Of a stretch of 29,448 bases of DNA, positions 1-12,329 are shown piece by piece. Every line of letters begins with the position of its first letter. The first letter of the stretch is position 1. The translations under genes and the position numbers were made by a program. The notes under the pieces were generated by a model. The model saw nothing but the letters and a program-made list of their open reading frames with translations, did not search any database and was not told the origin of the DNA. This DNA comes from Lingula anatina (Eukaryota > Brachiopoda > Lingulata > Lingulida > Lingulidae): assembly GCF_001039355.2 (NCBI RefSeq), contig NW_019775661.1, forward strand, positions 23,476 to 52,923, in the 5' to 3' direction.

Positions 1-35
1 CCCAAATGCAGGATTTTACACAGTTTTTAAAAATT

Positions 36-120
36 TCCCCCCCCCGGGGGGGGGGGCCCCCCCCCCCCCCCCGGGGGGTTTGCCCCCCCGTGTCCCCTTT
101 CTGCCCCCCCCCCCCCCCCC
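36..120. repeat. Low-complexity poly-C/poly-G stretch at window edge
   Basis: The segment is almost only C and G homopolymer runs, then C with a few T. It lies just beyond the last visible MAM exon. Similar runs occur at 29423-29433 and at 26768-26781 inside a transposon. A real transposon interior or an assembly or sequencing artefact are both possible. Confidence 0.8.
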
Positions 121-213
121 GGCATTTTGCTCAGGCTACGGCTCTGTGCTTCATATTCACATCTACTACTCTACATCTACCCATTTTAAGTATTATAAGG
201 TAAGAAAACGTAC

Positions 214-1908
214 CACAGCCAGTGAATGTTACATCGTCGACGGATACGACCTTACTAAAAGCAAAACCAGGCTTTATTTGGGCTTGAATCAGAACCTGAA
301 CAATGAATAGTGAATAGAAATATGTATACAAAACAACTCGTATACAACAGTATATATAGTGACTAGAGTGACTAGATTTTAAAGTTGTATTAACTTCATC
401 AGATACTTGGAAATCAAAATGTTTTGTGTTCTTTGAAAGTATAAAGGATACCGAAAAGGGGAAAAAAAGATGAACATGAAAAGCTAGTCTGAAACGGATA
501 CGGTCGCCTTCACAAACCTGAAAGTCCCCTTGGTTGGAGAACGAAGTGATATCAATCGGTCCACTGTATGTCCAACCATGCCCTCTTACTTGATGAGCCC
601 ATATTTGTTTTGTCTGTTGCGTTGACACAGTTTTCACGTGTGCGGTTAATGATATTTGGTCACTGTTCATGTTATAATAAAATCCTATACTACATGGAAG
701 ATTTGTCTGAGGAATTCGTGGTGATGTTATAATTGCTTTCTGGTTTCCAGCATTACCACTTCTCCACTTGACTGTAAGGAACTGTCCGTTAAAACCTTGA
801 GTACAAAAACAAAAAAATATTGTCCACAAAATTTTGTCGTGCAATGAGCTGGATTAAAAAACTATAAAAACTATATAAATACCCTTACAAATCAATCCTT
901 GAATTCAATGGAGTTTTACACTAGCCAGGGCAGATTTCAAAGGGTATACGAACATTTCCACCGTACTATTACACACACACACACACACATGCGTGCACGC
1001 GTGCACGCACGCATGAACGCACAAAATTATTCAATAAATACCTTTTGTGCCAATCGTGTGATCTTCAGTTGGATATCCCTTATTTCTTCCAATCTGTTGC
1101 CACTTAAATCTATCTTCATCTGCAGAAAACGAGTACCCACATAAGGATCCATCAAAATTACATGTAGTTCCATTACCTGAAAATAAAAGAACGATCTCAC
1201 GTCGATTGAAGCTATATCGTTTGTGTTAGAATGCTATTCGGAGGGGTGAGAAATATCATCCGTTTGGAATAAAAGAGGCCTATAACCTCTATACGAACTG
1301 AGCATTTCAGATCTTAATCATTTTATGTGTATGGTTGGGTGTGGGCGGACCTTGAAGAATCCCACTATATTGCCTTAAATATGAAATATGTTATTGTTAA
1401 CACACGTTTATAAAACAGATATAGAAAACATTACAGTTTTAAAAATGTGTAATAAACGTTAAGGTGATACATATTCATCTTTTGGCAATTAAAGACAAAG
1501 GAGCAATGCTTGTTCCACATATACTGCATCTCCACAATCATAGGTTCAGATGGATATCCGACATAGAGCACAATTACCAAATAGACGCACTGACAAGAAA
1601 CAGATACCCGAGCGTACGGCAAGGGCGAAGCTGAAGGGGTGACCGGTACGACTGCTAACTCCCATGATTTCCGTCAGGAACATTTAACTGTAGATGACTA
1701 TAACATAATAAGCAATGGGGATAAAAAAATATGAAACACACAGAAGAGAACGAAACCGACCAATCTCTTTGATAATTTAAGAGATCAGTCCAAATCTTCC
1801 AGTCAAAAACCGTCCACAATAATGCTCAAACTTACCAAGAGCGTTTTTTGCACAGAAAAGCACCACCGCAACACTTATTAGCAGCGTGTTAATCATCTTG
1901 ATCCCCAT
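214..1908 (-). CDS. MAM-domain secreted or membrane protein, 5' part (four exons, continues beyond left edge)
   Basis: Exons on the minus strand are 1908-1836 (24 codons plus 1 nt), 1176-1042, 795-518 and 295-214. All are bounded by GT and AG, giving 189 residues so far. Exon 1 encodes MGIKMINTLLISVAVVLFCA, a clear signal peptide; the in-frame ATG at 1896 is an alternative start. Residues 30-189 form one complete MAM domain. It starts CNFDGSLCGY, has an aromatic K-W step and the DHTIGT motif, then PCSIGFYY, and ends SVDDVTFTGC. The four cysteines (30, 37, 104, 189) match the usual MAM set. Introns before and after the domain are phase 1, the typical symmetric module of shuffled extracellular domains; the intron between the last two exons is phase 0. 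MAM domains mediate adhesion or oligomerisation in receptors and metalloproteases. Which kind this is cannot be told, because the rest lies left of base 1. The donor at 213 shows that coding continues. Confidence 0.88.
970..1015. repeat. (CA)n followed by CG-rich alternating purine-pyrimidine tract
   Basis: All 46 bases alternate purine and pyrimidine without a break. The tract starts as an AC dinucleotide repeat and continues as TGCG/TGCACG units. It lies in the intron between MAM-gene exons 2 and 3, just inside the donor. Such tracts are candidates for Z-DNA formation. Confidence 0.85.
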
Positions 1909-4900
1909 TATTCTCCCTCGCGCAGTCTCTGTCAGACCGGAACAGAGGGGAGTGGTGGTCTGCCGAAGTGTCCCAGTTTAGACACAACAAGGGGTGGCAC
2001 GGGGAGCCCGCTTCTCAGCTATCTCAGCAGTACATATTTGATTTTGTTGACCTTCACGATAGAGAGGCGGGATTGTGTAAGATTTCCCAACTGGATTCAA
2101 ATATAGTTTTTCATGAGATGTCATATGGTGTTTTGTTTTTAAATCATAAGCAATATAATCTCAGAGAGGGCGAATCTGACAGGAGATTATAGAAAACGTG
2201 TTATTTCAACACCTATGTTTAATCCTTAAAAGGAACTTTGCTTGCTTCTTTAAATCTGGGGGCTAACTGGTTTGTCAATTATTAATATAAAGTAAGCATC
2301 AGTGCACTGCAAAAGATCAAAACTACACATCGTCTCAGTAAATAATAGGAACTGCGACCTTGAGGGATACATGTAACTAAGGCCCTTTAAATCCATCCAG
2401 TATTGAACAGCAGCGTTTGATATGATATGTTTTTTCAACAAAAATTATTACCACTTATTATGTCAGGGTCTCGCAAAACATCATCAAATTGAGGCTGTGG
2501 TTGTTAGAATAATCTCTACCCAGATGTACAGCTACCGGTAGTGTAGTTGACCTGTGTTGAAAGAAACATTATGATCTAGAACCCATATTTTGTAATACAC
2601 TAAGCCATCATCATAATGACGGCTACGAAGGAGCGGTTGATGCATTCAAGTTACTATACTTAGATTCAAATGCACCAAATAATCTCCTAACCGCATTCAT
2701 GCTCTAATCTCCATGTCGTTATCGCCAAAGCAGGGCTCGTTGGTGCTAGGTGCTACCAGTTAGACACTGTCCTTGCACAATATGATAACGCGTGTGTATA
2801 AGGTGATCGTACAATAGGACACTGTGTCATTTAACGATAACAGTAGATGCTACACTGTTTTCTGAAAGATTCAGGGGGTGGGTAGCCCACCCACCCCTTT
2901 TTCCCATTCAAATACCGGACTCGGCCTTTGGGTGTGTCCCTTACCGAAAGAGTAGACCTACTGGTCTGAGACCCACAAAAATACTGTTAAATACCTCAAA
3001 TGTCCATATATTTCCCTGATGTCTGATAACCTGGATCCCCTAGTGTTCTACCAGTCCCCCAGACCCCCGCGGATAACAGGTGTATGCTTAACATAAAGAG
3101 ATGACAACTCTTCACTTTGGCGGGAAAAGTGTCATAAAACGGATTTTCTGGGGGTAAAGACAATTTACCATACTTTCCAAGGGTTAATGAATCCGGCTCG
3201 GTATTCAAAGTGAATCGATTAATTATTTTAAGTGTGGTTAGTGGTAATAACCATTTTAGAGAATTTTACGGAAGGTTGCCATCTATGAAGGTCCACGTGG
3301 TCCATTGGCAAGCACAGATTCCAGAATGCTTACGATAACCGCGGTTTTGGTGGTAAAATGGAATTAATTATACTTCTATGTGTTGTTTATAATGTATTTA
3401 TCTTGGACTTTTGAATCTCATGTGAAGAGTTGTTATCCCTTTAATATACTGGGCGCAGTGGTAATAAAGACGCCACGGTACCTTAGTCACTCAAAAGATA
3501 CATGTAATACAATTTATGATCTACAGGTCACATCTGCTGTATGTAGAACAGTCTAAATGTGTTTTGATATTTTTTTCTGTATATTTGCAAGCCGATCCCG
3601 TTTCTTAGCGATTTGTTAATTCTCCATTTTTGTAGATGTGTGTATTTGGTTAATCCCTTCTTGTTCTTTGGAGCAGATTAATAGCACAAAAAAATAGCCA
3701 ACGCCAAACGATAGATATAGCAGTTGCGTGACTTGACGCGCTTGTCATGGCTTCGCCACGTGTCTGAACATCATCAACCACGTGCTATACAGGTATGTTT
3801 CATACTCTCTATATATTTTCCAGGCATGAGCGCACCATCTATTATTTTGTTCTCTTACTAATTTTATTACATTCTATAATGACAGTTTCCAGATAAGGCG
3901 AGGGGTTGGATCCGGGAAGTAGAATATATGTAAATGATTAAGTACTTTGAGACATAAAGGACAATGACCAGGATCAGTTGGGATGATATTAATAATAAAG
4001 AGAAGTGTTGGGAAAGTTAAGAATGAAGGGCAGAGGCGTTTTGGAGAGCAAAAAGACAGAAAACGGAACCGAGTGTTCATGTCGTGAGAAGGCCTAGTGA
4101 GAAAAGGGAAATGACAAATGAAATGAAAGGTCAGAGAGGGGTTGGCGGATGAGGTGTGTGAGTTGTCGGTGGCCAGAAAAGAAAGACTGGAAATATATAG
4201 AATAGGTGGACGAAAGCGATCACCAACGTTCGGAGTTAAGGCGTCGCATGGTGATGATGGAGTACTTAGAAAATATGCTAAAACTCTGCAGCTTTTCAGC
4301 TTTCAGATTTTCATCGGATTTTTAAAAGAAATAATAGATAATGAAATGAAAGAACGGAAGAGTCTATATTTTTCATATTTTCATATAATCCCCCCTTCGC
4401 CTAAAGCTGAAATAGTAAGAATGGTCTCCTGCAATGTGTTAGGTGAGAGCCAATACTAAATGATACGATTTTCACTTCTTTTCCTCGCACAGTCGTATAT
4501 TCCATTGCGTGAACGCATTCGTTGTCACAGCTCCATCGGCTCCAATAGGATAACGGTCTAAAGCACTTGTGGATCCATAATTTGAGTAAAGGGAAAGGGG
4601 GCAGAGTCAATAGCAAATAGAACACAGCTGACGAGGGCTCCTTCTAGGACACAGGGAATTAAAATTGCTCAGTTTGGCGTTGTGTCTTGAGGGGAAAAGG
4701 GGGATGCCTGGGAAGGATGGGTCGGGGGACCGGGGGCACGTATTCCGCTGTGACCTCTCCTCTTCATCTACATGTACCTTTACCTTGTTACAGATCTATA
4801 TCCCGACTGTGTGTTGTTCTCCCGGTGGTATACCTATTAAAGATGAATTTTATATTTTAGTTTAGTGATTATAAATATTTTGGAAGTGGGTTTACTAGTT

Positions 4901-5620
4901 AAAAGTACATGTTACTTTTAATTAAACTGAGTTTTTTTTAATCTTTATGGTAGCCAGTGTTGACTTATATGTACATGTAAATTTGTAAACTTTACAGTCA
5001 TCGGAGGCAATTTCTAAAATATTTCAACTAAGAAACTCTATAACATAGTATTACATAGTATTATTTATTTATTTATTTTTCAATTGCAATTCTACATGTA
5101 GGCCTATGTAGATAAAGACAGAGAAAATAAAGGACCCTAAGGTCTGCCGTCGGATTAGAACCCCCGGGGGTGAGTAAAAAAAATCACGTGCTGTCGTATA
5201 TTAAGAACCACAATTAATTTGCCAGATATTCTAGAGTGAGACAGACAGCACACAAAATGTGTATTCCTGTAGCCATGGTAACCTGCATAGAGTCACATTC
5301 TAAGTCGTGGTGCACTGAAGGAAATAGCTGAACTCCTACAAAAATCTTTTTTAATGGAAACAGTACTTACGTGGAGTTTGCCTTAATTAACTGTGATTTT
5401 AATGAGAAAAAAGCAATGAAAAGTCTTCATTGTATTTTTGTTATATTAGTATAGTGAAAATTATGCATCTGTCGAGTACATTGACGGGGACTTAATTAGC
5501 TATACCGACAATGTAATATTCAGATTTAAAACTTCACAAAACCAGATAAAATAGTAATGCAAACCAGATCTCAGGAAAAATTCAAAGACTCATATCTAAA
5601 TTTTGAATTGGCACCCAGCC
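1909..5620. other. Intergenic, no supported gene
   Basis: Only short ORFs are present, none with splice signals or recognisable domains. Positions 2877-2897 hold a small hairpin (GGGTGGG against CCCACCC). About 3895-4190 is clearly purine-rich on the plus strand and encodes nothing convincing; it could be a decayed repeat. Confidence 0.6.
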
Positions 5621-5625
5621 TTATG

Positions 5626-5792
5626 CAGGCCCGTAGCCAGCAAATTCAAAAAGGGGGTTCTTTTTCTGAAAAAGTGGACCTTTTACAATGAAACTTACGG
5701 GTACCTAGATCAAATTTTACCCAAAATGGACATTTTCCTGACAAAAGGGGCGGTTCTTTCGAACCCCCCGAACCCCCCTGGCTACGGGCCTG
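5626..5792 (+). mobile_element. MITE-like transposon, copy 1 (15-bp TIRs, 5-bp TSD)
   Basis: The element begins CAGGCCCGTAGCCAG (5626-5640) and ends with its perfect reverse complement (5778-5792). It is flanked by TTATG on both sides (5621-5625 and 5793-5797), a 5-bp target-site duplication. The 167-bp body has no transposase. It is open in one frame, but that frame reads through both TIRs and is a by-product. A second copy lies inverted at 26630-26808 with the same interior (AAAAAGTGGACC, then GATCAAATTTT). The autonomous partner is unknown. A 5-bp duplication fits Transib and, as I recall, a hAT subgroup called hAT5; the CAG start resembles hAT ends. Confidence 0.93.
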
Positions 5793-5797
5793 TTATG

Positions 5798-7407
5798 TCT
5801 GTTATTTAAAACTGACTATGGTAAAAGATGATAAAGTTATCATTTAAAAAGACAGAAATACGTATCTTAATTTCATACTCCTGTAAAGTTGTGACAGACA
5901 GGCGACTTAGCGCTTATTATCATTCTATTTTTTATTTTTCTAGTCATACATACAAAGACTGATTTTACACTGTTGTTTTGTTTTTGACATTCGCGTCAAT
6001 TCAGCACGTAATTGGTTTAACAGACTTGCATAAATCATTTGAAATGCAAATCGCAGGCATACCGTAAGTATTTCTTGGCGTGCTTTAAATTCTCTCAGTG
6101 AAATGTTCCTTCAATAATTAAAGTTAAGTAAGATATTGTGATGAACTATTTGTTTTGACGGAACCGGTGCATTCGAGTCACGTGGCTGATTGACGTTGGT
6201 CAATGCGGTATACTCTCTGTCAATGCATAGTAGATTGAGCAGCAATCACTTTTACTTGATTAATGGGGTCATTAATTATGATTGGAATGCTTTAACATTG
6301 ATGAATAGGACCGCTTGCACTCGAACAAAGTCGTAAGAGTCGTGTCAGCATACACTATGTATGCAGTACTTTCAAATGTGTTAGACTGAGTTTGAATTGT
6401 ATTTTCATGATTAATTATTATTCAGTGAGTTGCTTTTTTGTCTTGGGCATTTGGTCGTGCAGTTTGCACTTCTATCAGTGGGGTATTACCAATTCACTGC
6501 ACTGTTGCCTCACTAGATCTAGAGTTCTAGATGCATCATTAACGGAACAACAAGATTGTTCAAATGTTTCTGGGAACTTCACATCTGTTGCCGTGTGATG
6601 TTTTCCCTAAATACTAATAAATTACTTTACATATATTCTAAAGAAACATTTTGGTTGGGAACCAAACCCATGGCTAAGGTTGGGCCAAAAGTGGGCGGAT
6701 TAGGGGTTTCTTTGAAGTTTTGAAGAATGGTGGACCAATAGGGTAAACTAAGAAAGATTTGAAAGCTTCAAACTATGGTTTGTGTGGCATTAATCCATTT
6801 GTGACATTATGTCTCCGTTTGCTGTAAAAACACTTGTTTCGAACCAAAAACTTCAAACCACAAAGGCGGCGTGTTCCTTTCACCACCAAGCATTGGTCTG
6901 AAAACCGCATAGATAACATCCACCTATCAAAATGGGCATGGTTATTAGTTTTTTGCACGGAAACACCCCAGAATCACAGCATACCCAAGTTGTTCAGACC
7001 ATTAATAGTCTAGCACACCTCGTACTCACCCAGGGTCGCCCGTTTCACACCGGCAGGAAATCCGGGATACTCAGTTTTAATTAACTAATTGCCAAGAATC
7101 GCATTCACTTACGTAATCTCGGGGGTTCGTTGACTGAAAATTTCTTACATGGGATGGAGACATTTACAGTGTACTTGCTAATAGATATTAATCATTACCC
7201 CTGATCCACTATTTCCTGTGCTCCAGTATACTTGCTATCATTAGATGCTTGGCAAGCACTTATAGGTGTTTTATTACAAATGATTAATACGTCATAAAAA
7301 GGAAAGACATTATCTCCCCCCCCCCAAAAAAAAAAAATAATAATAATTAATTAAATATGGTGCCCAAAATCTTTACCGTTAAGGATAAAGACACCTGTTT
7401 TTATTAC

Positions 7408-7451
<44 letters not shown>

Positions 7452-9125
7452 TAGAAATTATAAATGCTTCATTTGCCACAGACTCATGCTTATTTATTTC
7501 CCAATTATTTTTTGCTCCAATTCACACAATGCGCACAAACCGCTTCGTATTGAAACTAAATAATTATCTTGCATTATAAGTATTTTCAATGATCATTTCT
7601 GAAGAGGATCGAAATCAAGTACAATAAAAAAAGAAATATGTATTAGTGTTGTTTCCAAAGGCATCTTCGTCAACAGAAATTGATAACTGGAAATTAAAGG
7701 CCAACAATACAAAACTGCCAAATATCGCCAGCTTATAAAAAGTAAGACTTCAGACACGGTTTAAACAGATATCTGCAGAGTGTTAACGGTATACAAACAT
7801 TAAACTACCAGTTAAACCATGAGGCTTTACGTAAATATATATCAGGGTCAAGATCATGATAAAATGGCATTTTTTCCTCTTACAGTGCACATGTATGTAC
7901 AACTGCCAACTCACTTACAGTATTTAACATTGTACGTGATATGCCATTAGCCAATGCACTCGCTTCATATTATGAACTTTAATAGTTACTTCTTACATTG
8001 TTAAAACTGTAGCAGAGACCAAAGATAACTCAAAATGAAACATGAATGGCTGCAGATTACATACTGCCGTCACCTGTTTTGTGTTCGGAGTGACCTTTCT
8101 CGACCAACATTGTAATAATTTACAGTGTTTTAAAGAAACATTTGACGGTTAGATAATGGGCATTGGCATAGTATACAGAGGGTTTTTGGTACACTTCTTT
8201 TAGTCCAATTGCTAGAAGAGTATTCAAGACGGACATGCAGTCTTCATAGTAGGCCTATTCCAGAAATTAGTGTCTCCTGATAAGTCGGCGTTTTTGCGTC
8301 ATACATAGGTCCTTGCAAAGACAATTGTTAATCTATGCTGTAATTTGGTGCATAATCCATACGATTCATCTTGGCCTACGATATTAATCTTCATGTCCGT
8401 CACAGAGTACAATAGAGTAATAATTGTACATGTGGGCGGCAGTTTGAATTAACTATTTTTAACTATCTATTTTTTGACGCGGTGAATAGTGATAAATGAT
8501 GAAAGATAACGCGCCATTTACAGAAAACAATAATTTGGAGAGTTTCTATGAAAAAATATCCATATGTAATAATCTTACATCGCGCAATTTTTCAGCCTCC
8601 AGGCAAGTGAGTAAATAATAGTACCAAGTGGGTTGTTCCCCCAAAACCATTGATCTTTATTTATTGTGCGATGGAACATTAAGGTTTTCTTAATACCACT
8701 TTTCAAATCCATTTATAAACCATGTAAATATAACGTTACTTTTCCTATGAACTTGGTTTTCTTGGTGGTTTGTGGTTATTCCCGTCAACAGTCAAGGTTG
8801 GGGTCAACCCTTCTTAGAAATCGCAGACCCATTCATTAGTATGCCTTCCGGAGACCCGCTGCCATTGGTTATTTCGTGTGACGCAACCGAAATAAGTGGT
8901 GCCAGCATCCAATCAGGCATTGGCATCTGTGTTCTCCTTTGACCTAGACGATTTTGATCGGCCATGCTTTCTCTCACGCCTTCTTTTAACACTTCCAAGT
9001 GCCGTCCAGCAGCGACAAACTGAATGAACGAATTTACGTTTTCATCCTAATTAATTATTTTGATGTGTTTTGCGCGTGTCGTATATCAGAGGATAATGGT
9101 CGGAAGCCAGTGGCTGTTCTGGAGG
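5798..9125. other. Intergenic, no supported gene
   Basis: Contains a C/A homopolymer patch at 7315-7337 and the TTA repeat at 7400-7450. A 64-codon minus-strand ORF (8998-8804) has protein-like composition but no splice or domain support. CCAATCAG at 8908-8915 and CCATTGG at 8860-8866 are CCAAT-type sequences about 200-270 bp before the gene A TATA box; regulatory use is a guess. Confidence 0.5.
7400..7450. repeat. (TTA)n microsatellite
   Basis: About 16 trinucleotide units with one imperfection at the left end. It produces a spurious poly-tyrosine reading frame. Confidence 0.95.
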
Positions 9126-9133
9126 TATAAAAT
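9126..9133 (+). promoter_or_regulatory. TATA box of gene A
   Basis: TATAAAAT lies 100 bp before the proposed ATG at 9226. With normal TATA spacing, transcription would start near 9156 and leave a 5' leader of about 70 nt. Genes B and C have TATA-like boxes at comparable distances. Confidence 0.6.
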
Positions 9134-9225
9134 GCAGAATGATATGGTAGATAGGTGAGTTTTGCTCTTTGTCAATTTGAAGCGTATATTTGCAGTGGAA
9201 AGGAATTATTAAGGTTGACCAAAGG

Positions 9226-12200
9226 ATGTGTGGTAAATATCTTTACTTTTTGTTAAAACAAAGTAAATTGTCATCTGGATGCTTCTGTCGACTATTTTCA
9301 AGTAGATATCACTGCTTCATTTCGCTTAGCGTCACGTTGGGTTTGCTTGCCGTAAATTTCATATAACAATTATTCATTTAGTCCAGCTTCTTCCATGTTT
9401 TTTCTAGTATCCTAATATAAGCACATTCAACCTTTCTATTTCAGCGCCAAGGATATATGCTGTCGCGTTAAGTGGTTTGTTTATTGTACTGTTCATGTTG
9501 GATACCGGTGCAACAAGCCCGGTTTCAACTAATCCATTCCCTTGGTTTCCTAGCGAAAATTTACCAAAGAGGGACGCTTTCAGAAATTTGATAGACAGAT
9601 TAAAACGGGTTCAAGCTCGTTCTCAAAGCTTTGGAGCAAGTAGGCCAAATAATGTTGGCGAGTCTGTGCTGGATTCATGGGCAGCTAGGGTGCGAAGAGC
9701 TCCAACAGCACGTCAAATGAAGAAGTTAAAGATCAAGAACCTAGCTCAAATGGCACATGAGGTCCGTTCGTTGTGCAAGGAATCATTCAGTTATTACGTG
9801 AGTATGTCCTTACACTTAAAAACCTAAGGAATGAATATAAGTAATGGTACAAAGATAAGCTATCCATATTGGAAGCTTGATACGTTAATGAATAATTCAT
9901 TTTACTTACTAGAGAGGTGCTCACCCCCTACAAAATTAAACAACAGGTAAACTATCCAGGGTGGGTCTTTATTTATATCAGCACGCCGTTAAGAATTATA
10001 AAGTGGAGCTCAACTTTAACGGCTGATAAAACTTTTCAGATTGAAAGAAATGCCTGATTTCAAAAAAACAATATCAGGTTAATTCCGTAGAGTATGGCAT
10101 GTGCGTTTGTGACATTGTATTAATTTGAAGTATCCAAACCGAATGTAGATGACGCTAATAGGTATTCTATGTTTGCTGGAAATGCATTACCTTCGTGCAA
10201 TTTGGACTTTAAGAGAGACGTTAGGTGAGAGTCAATTCGTTGGAGATATATGCTAATGCTTCCGATGATCACCCAGTTAATCTCTGTGGTCTTTTCTTCT
10301 TTTTTCGTGAGTAAGCACATGACAATAGGCACGAGTGATGATAAAGTTGATATGATATAATAGTTTTGGTTATTGTATGAAATATTACGAACAATTTACA
10401 AACCCGTAAAGCAAAGTAAAACTCGATTACATAGTTTATATAAAAAATCAATTTGATCACATGATTAATCTTCATTATATAGTTCCTGTGACGGGATTCT
10501 TTAAATGGCCAGTTTGAAAACGTGCTACTTTAGTGTAAATGACCATTTATTTAATAAATCTGAGTAATGTATAAAATATTTGTATCACTATTAGTAGGTC
10601 ATCAGACAAAAGGACAGACAGATGCATTATCCCCTAAGTTTAATAGAAGCATTTTGGTTGATGTGTTACGCTGTTTCCAAGACCTTTGGGACGTTGCTTA
10701 AAACGCTGTCCCAAAACCAGCTTGGCAAATAAAATAAATCGAAGCGAAGAGAATTCAGACACCAGTGTTAATTTATCACCCCTAGTATTTAAACTTTCTG
10801 GTACAGATTTTGGTAGACGTATGTACCTATAATTTACAAACTTGAATAAATTACTCTCGTTCAAAAGGGCACGGAGCACGTGCCTTCCATGAGACTGTAC
10901 GGCCAGTTTCAACGATTTCAGCTATTCCTAATTACCTTACCATAAACCCTAACACAGAGACAGTATATTTCGAAAGTGACTGTTATAGACAGATACAAAT
11001 TGGATATTTTTCAGTGTAGTAAGGTGAGGGAAAGCATCCCAGGGGTTTTCAGAAGCTGTTCAGAGTTTTCATCAACTTTAGTTGGAAAGTATGGACTACC
11101 CAGACTAGGTTCTGTCAGCGTTGAACCAATGCAAGAGGAGGACGCATTTACGGTAAGCTTATCTCTTTTTACTGTTTATGATTGTAAGAGAGGATGTACA
11201 GACTGAATATCATGTATGCCATAAATATGTTTTCTGAATGGTCTCACAAGAAAGCAAGGACAAATATATCTCAAATATGCCATCGTCGCTCTATTAATTG
11301 ACGACAGTAATGTACTTTTATCATGCAGTAATGTACTTTTATAAACGTTGCCTTATCTGAAACAGTAATAATAACATGTTAAATTAACAAATTGCAAAAG
11401 ATAAAATACTATGATGCACTACAGGTCAAAATATTACATTTTGTCATTGATTAATGATTGTGAAAATGTTCTATACTTCATCATGTGCCGAAATATCTTC
11501 TTAAAGAGGAAGAAATACAAGACATATACAATTGAACATATCGATGTATTCCTGAACAACTGATTTCTTTAAAAATGCAAAATTCGTTTACTTTAAAGCG
11601 TGTACCCTGTGTTCTAGCTACAAAGGTATAGGTTAAAGATTCCCAGTTATTATTCTAATGACTGTCATGTATATTTTTTATTTTTAGGTGGCTCTCAACA
11701 GCGTGCTCAAGGATGTTTCCCGCTACAGATTTGTGATGGCAAACGTCAGCAAGATGGAGCAGGAAGCACTGTGCCCTGGAAACCGTGGGTTCTGTCCGCA
11801 GCTTGAATGTTCCGGAGCATACACCTTCTATTGCCACATGGAGGACTTAATGGATGCCACTTCCAATCTGATAACGAACTTAAAAGATGATGTAAGTCGT
11901 TCTCTTTTTGAATTTTGCGTGAAAATTATTACGTTTTAACGATATACTCTTCTGTTTGTATTCGAGCATTTATTGGTAATATATTTGTGATGGTTAGCTA
12001 GCTCTGAAGAGTGCACTAAGCTGTGTAGGAGATGAAATAAGTCCTTGTACATGCAAAAGGTGCCCCACTTTCACCATCTCGATTAAACGTGCTTGTCAGC
12101 AATTATGATACAGAATTCAGAGAATAAGTTTATTCAATGCGTTTTTCAGATGGCAACATTGCAGATTCCAGTGGAACAGCAGCGAAATACAGTGACATTA

Positions 12201-12329
12201 GACAGTTACTCTTTATCTCCTGTTACCACAACGCCGAGACAAGAATATACACTAGCATCTTTGCACCAATACTCGAAGCTCTCTTCGGAAATGCAAGAAA
12301 TGTTTGTATACCTGTACAATCTTGTTTAA
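9226..12329 (+). CDS. Gene A: secreted four-helix cytokine-like protein, five exons, 293 aa
   Basis: Exons are 9226-9232, 9445-9797, 11015-11152, 11688-11891 and 12150-12329 (stop TAA); intron phases 1,0,0,0. Exon 1 is only ATG TGT G; it is the least certain part but has a good Kozak context, a usable donor and a TATA box upstream. It creates a signal peptide (core ALSGLFIVLFML, residues 10-21). Residues 84-87 read RVRR before A88, a furin-type site just ahead of helix A (about 96-118). Exon 3 (46 residues) is the loop. Exon 4 starts VALNS and holds helix B, sequon NVS (N185), cysteines 195, 202, 207 and 215, then helix C. Exon 5 ends in amphipathic helix D. It is a clear paralogue of gene B. 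The layout matches vertebrate IL-6, G-CSF and IL-11 genes. A cytokine role is inferred from gene structure and predicted helices, not from a recognised domain. Confidence 0.85.

Noticed and set aside
2877-2897. GGGTGGG/CCCACCC hairpin
   Set aside because: Short, low-complexity, with no terminator-like or RNA-gene context.
4142-4459. 105-codon ORF
   Set aside because: It lies in and just past a purine-rich stretch, has no splice context or domain, and its second half is simple AT-rich sequence.
5603-5809. 68-codon ORF, and similar ORFs at 26479-26761
   Set aside because: They are readings through the MITE copies, including both terminal repeats.
7357-7563. ORF with a long tyrosine run
   Set aside because: Product of the TTA microsatellite.
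9065-9154. Possible first exon of gene A ending at the strong donor GATAG|GTGAGT
   Set aside because: Its ATG-led frame ends in phase 2, but exon 2 must be entered in phase 1; the joined frame stops after about 30 codons. It overlaps the TATA box.
9477-9827. Single-exon ORF starting at 9477
   Set aside because: It starts at TTG inside exon 2 and reads past the donor at 9797 into the intron.
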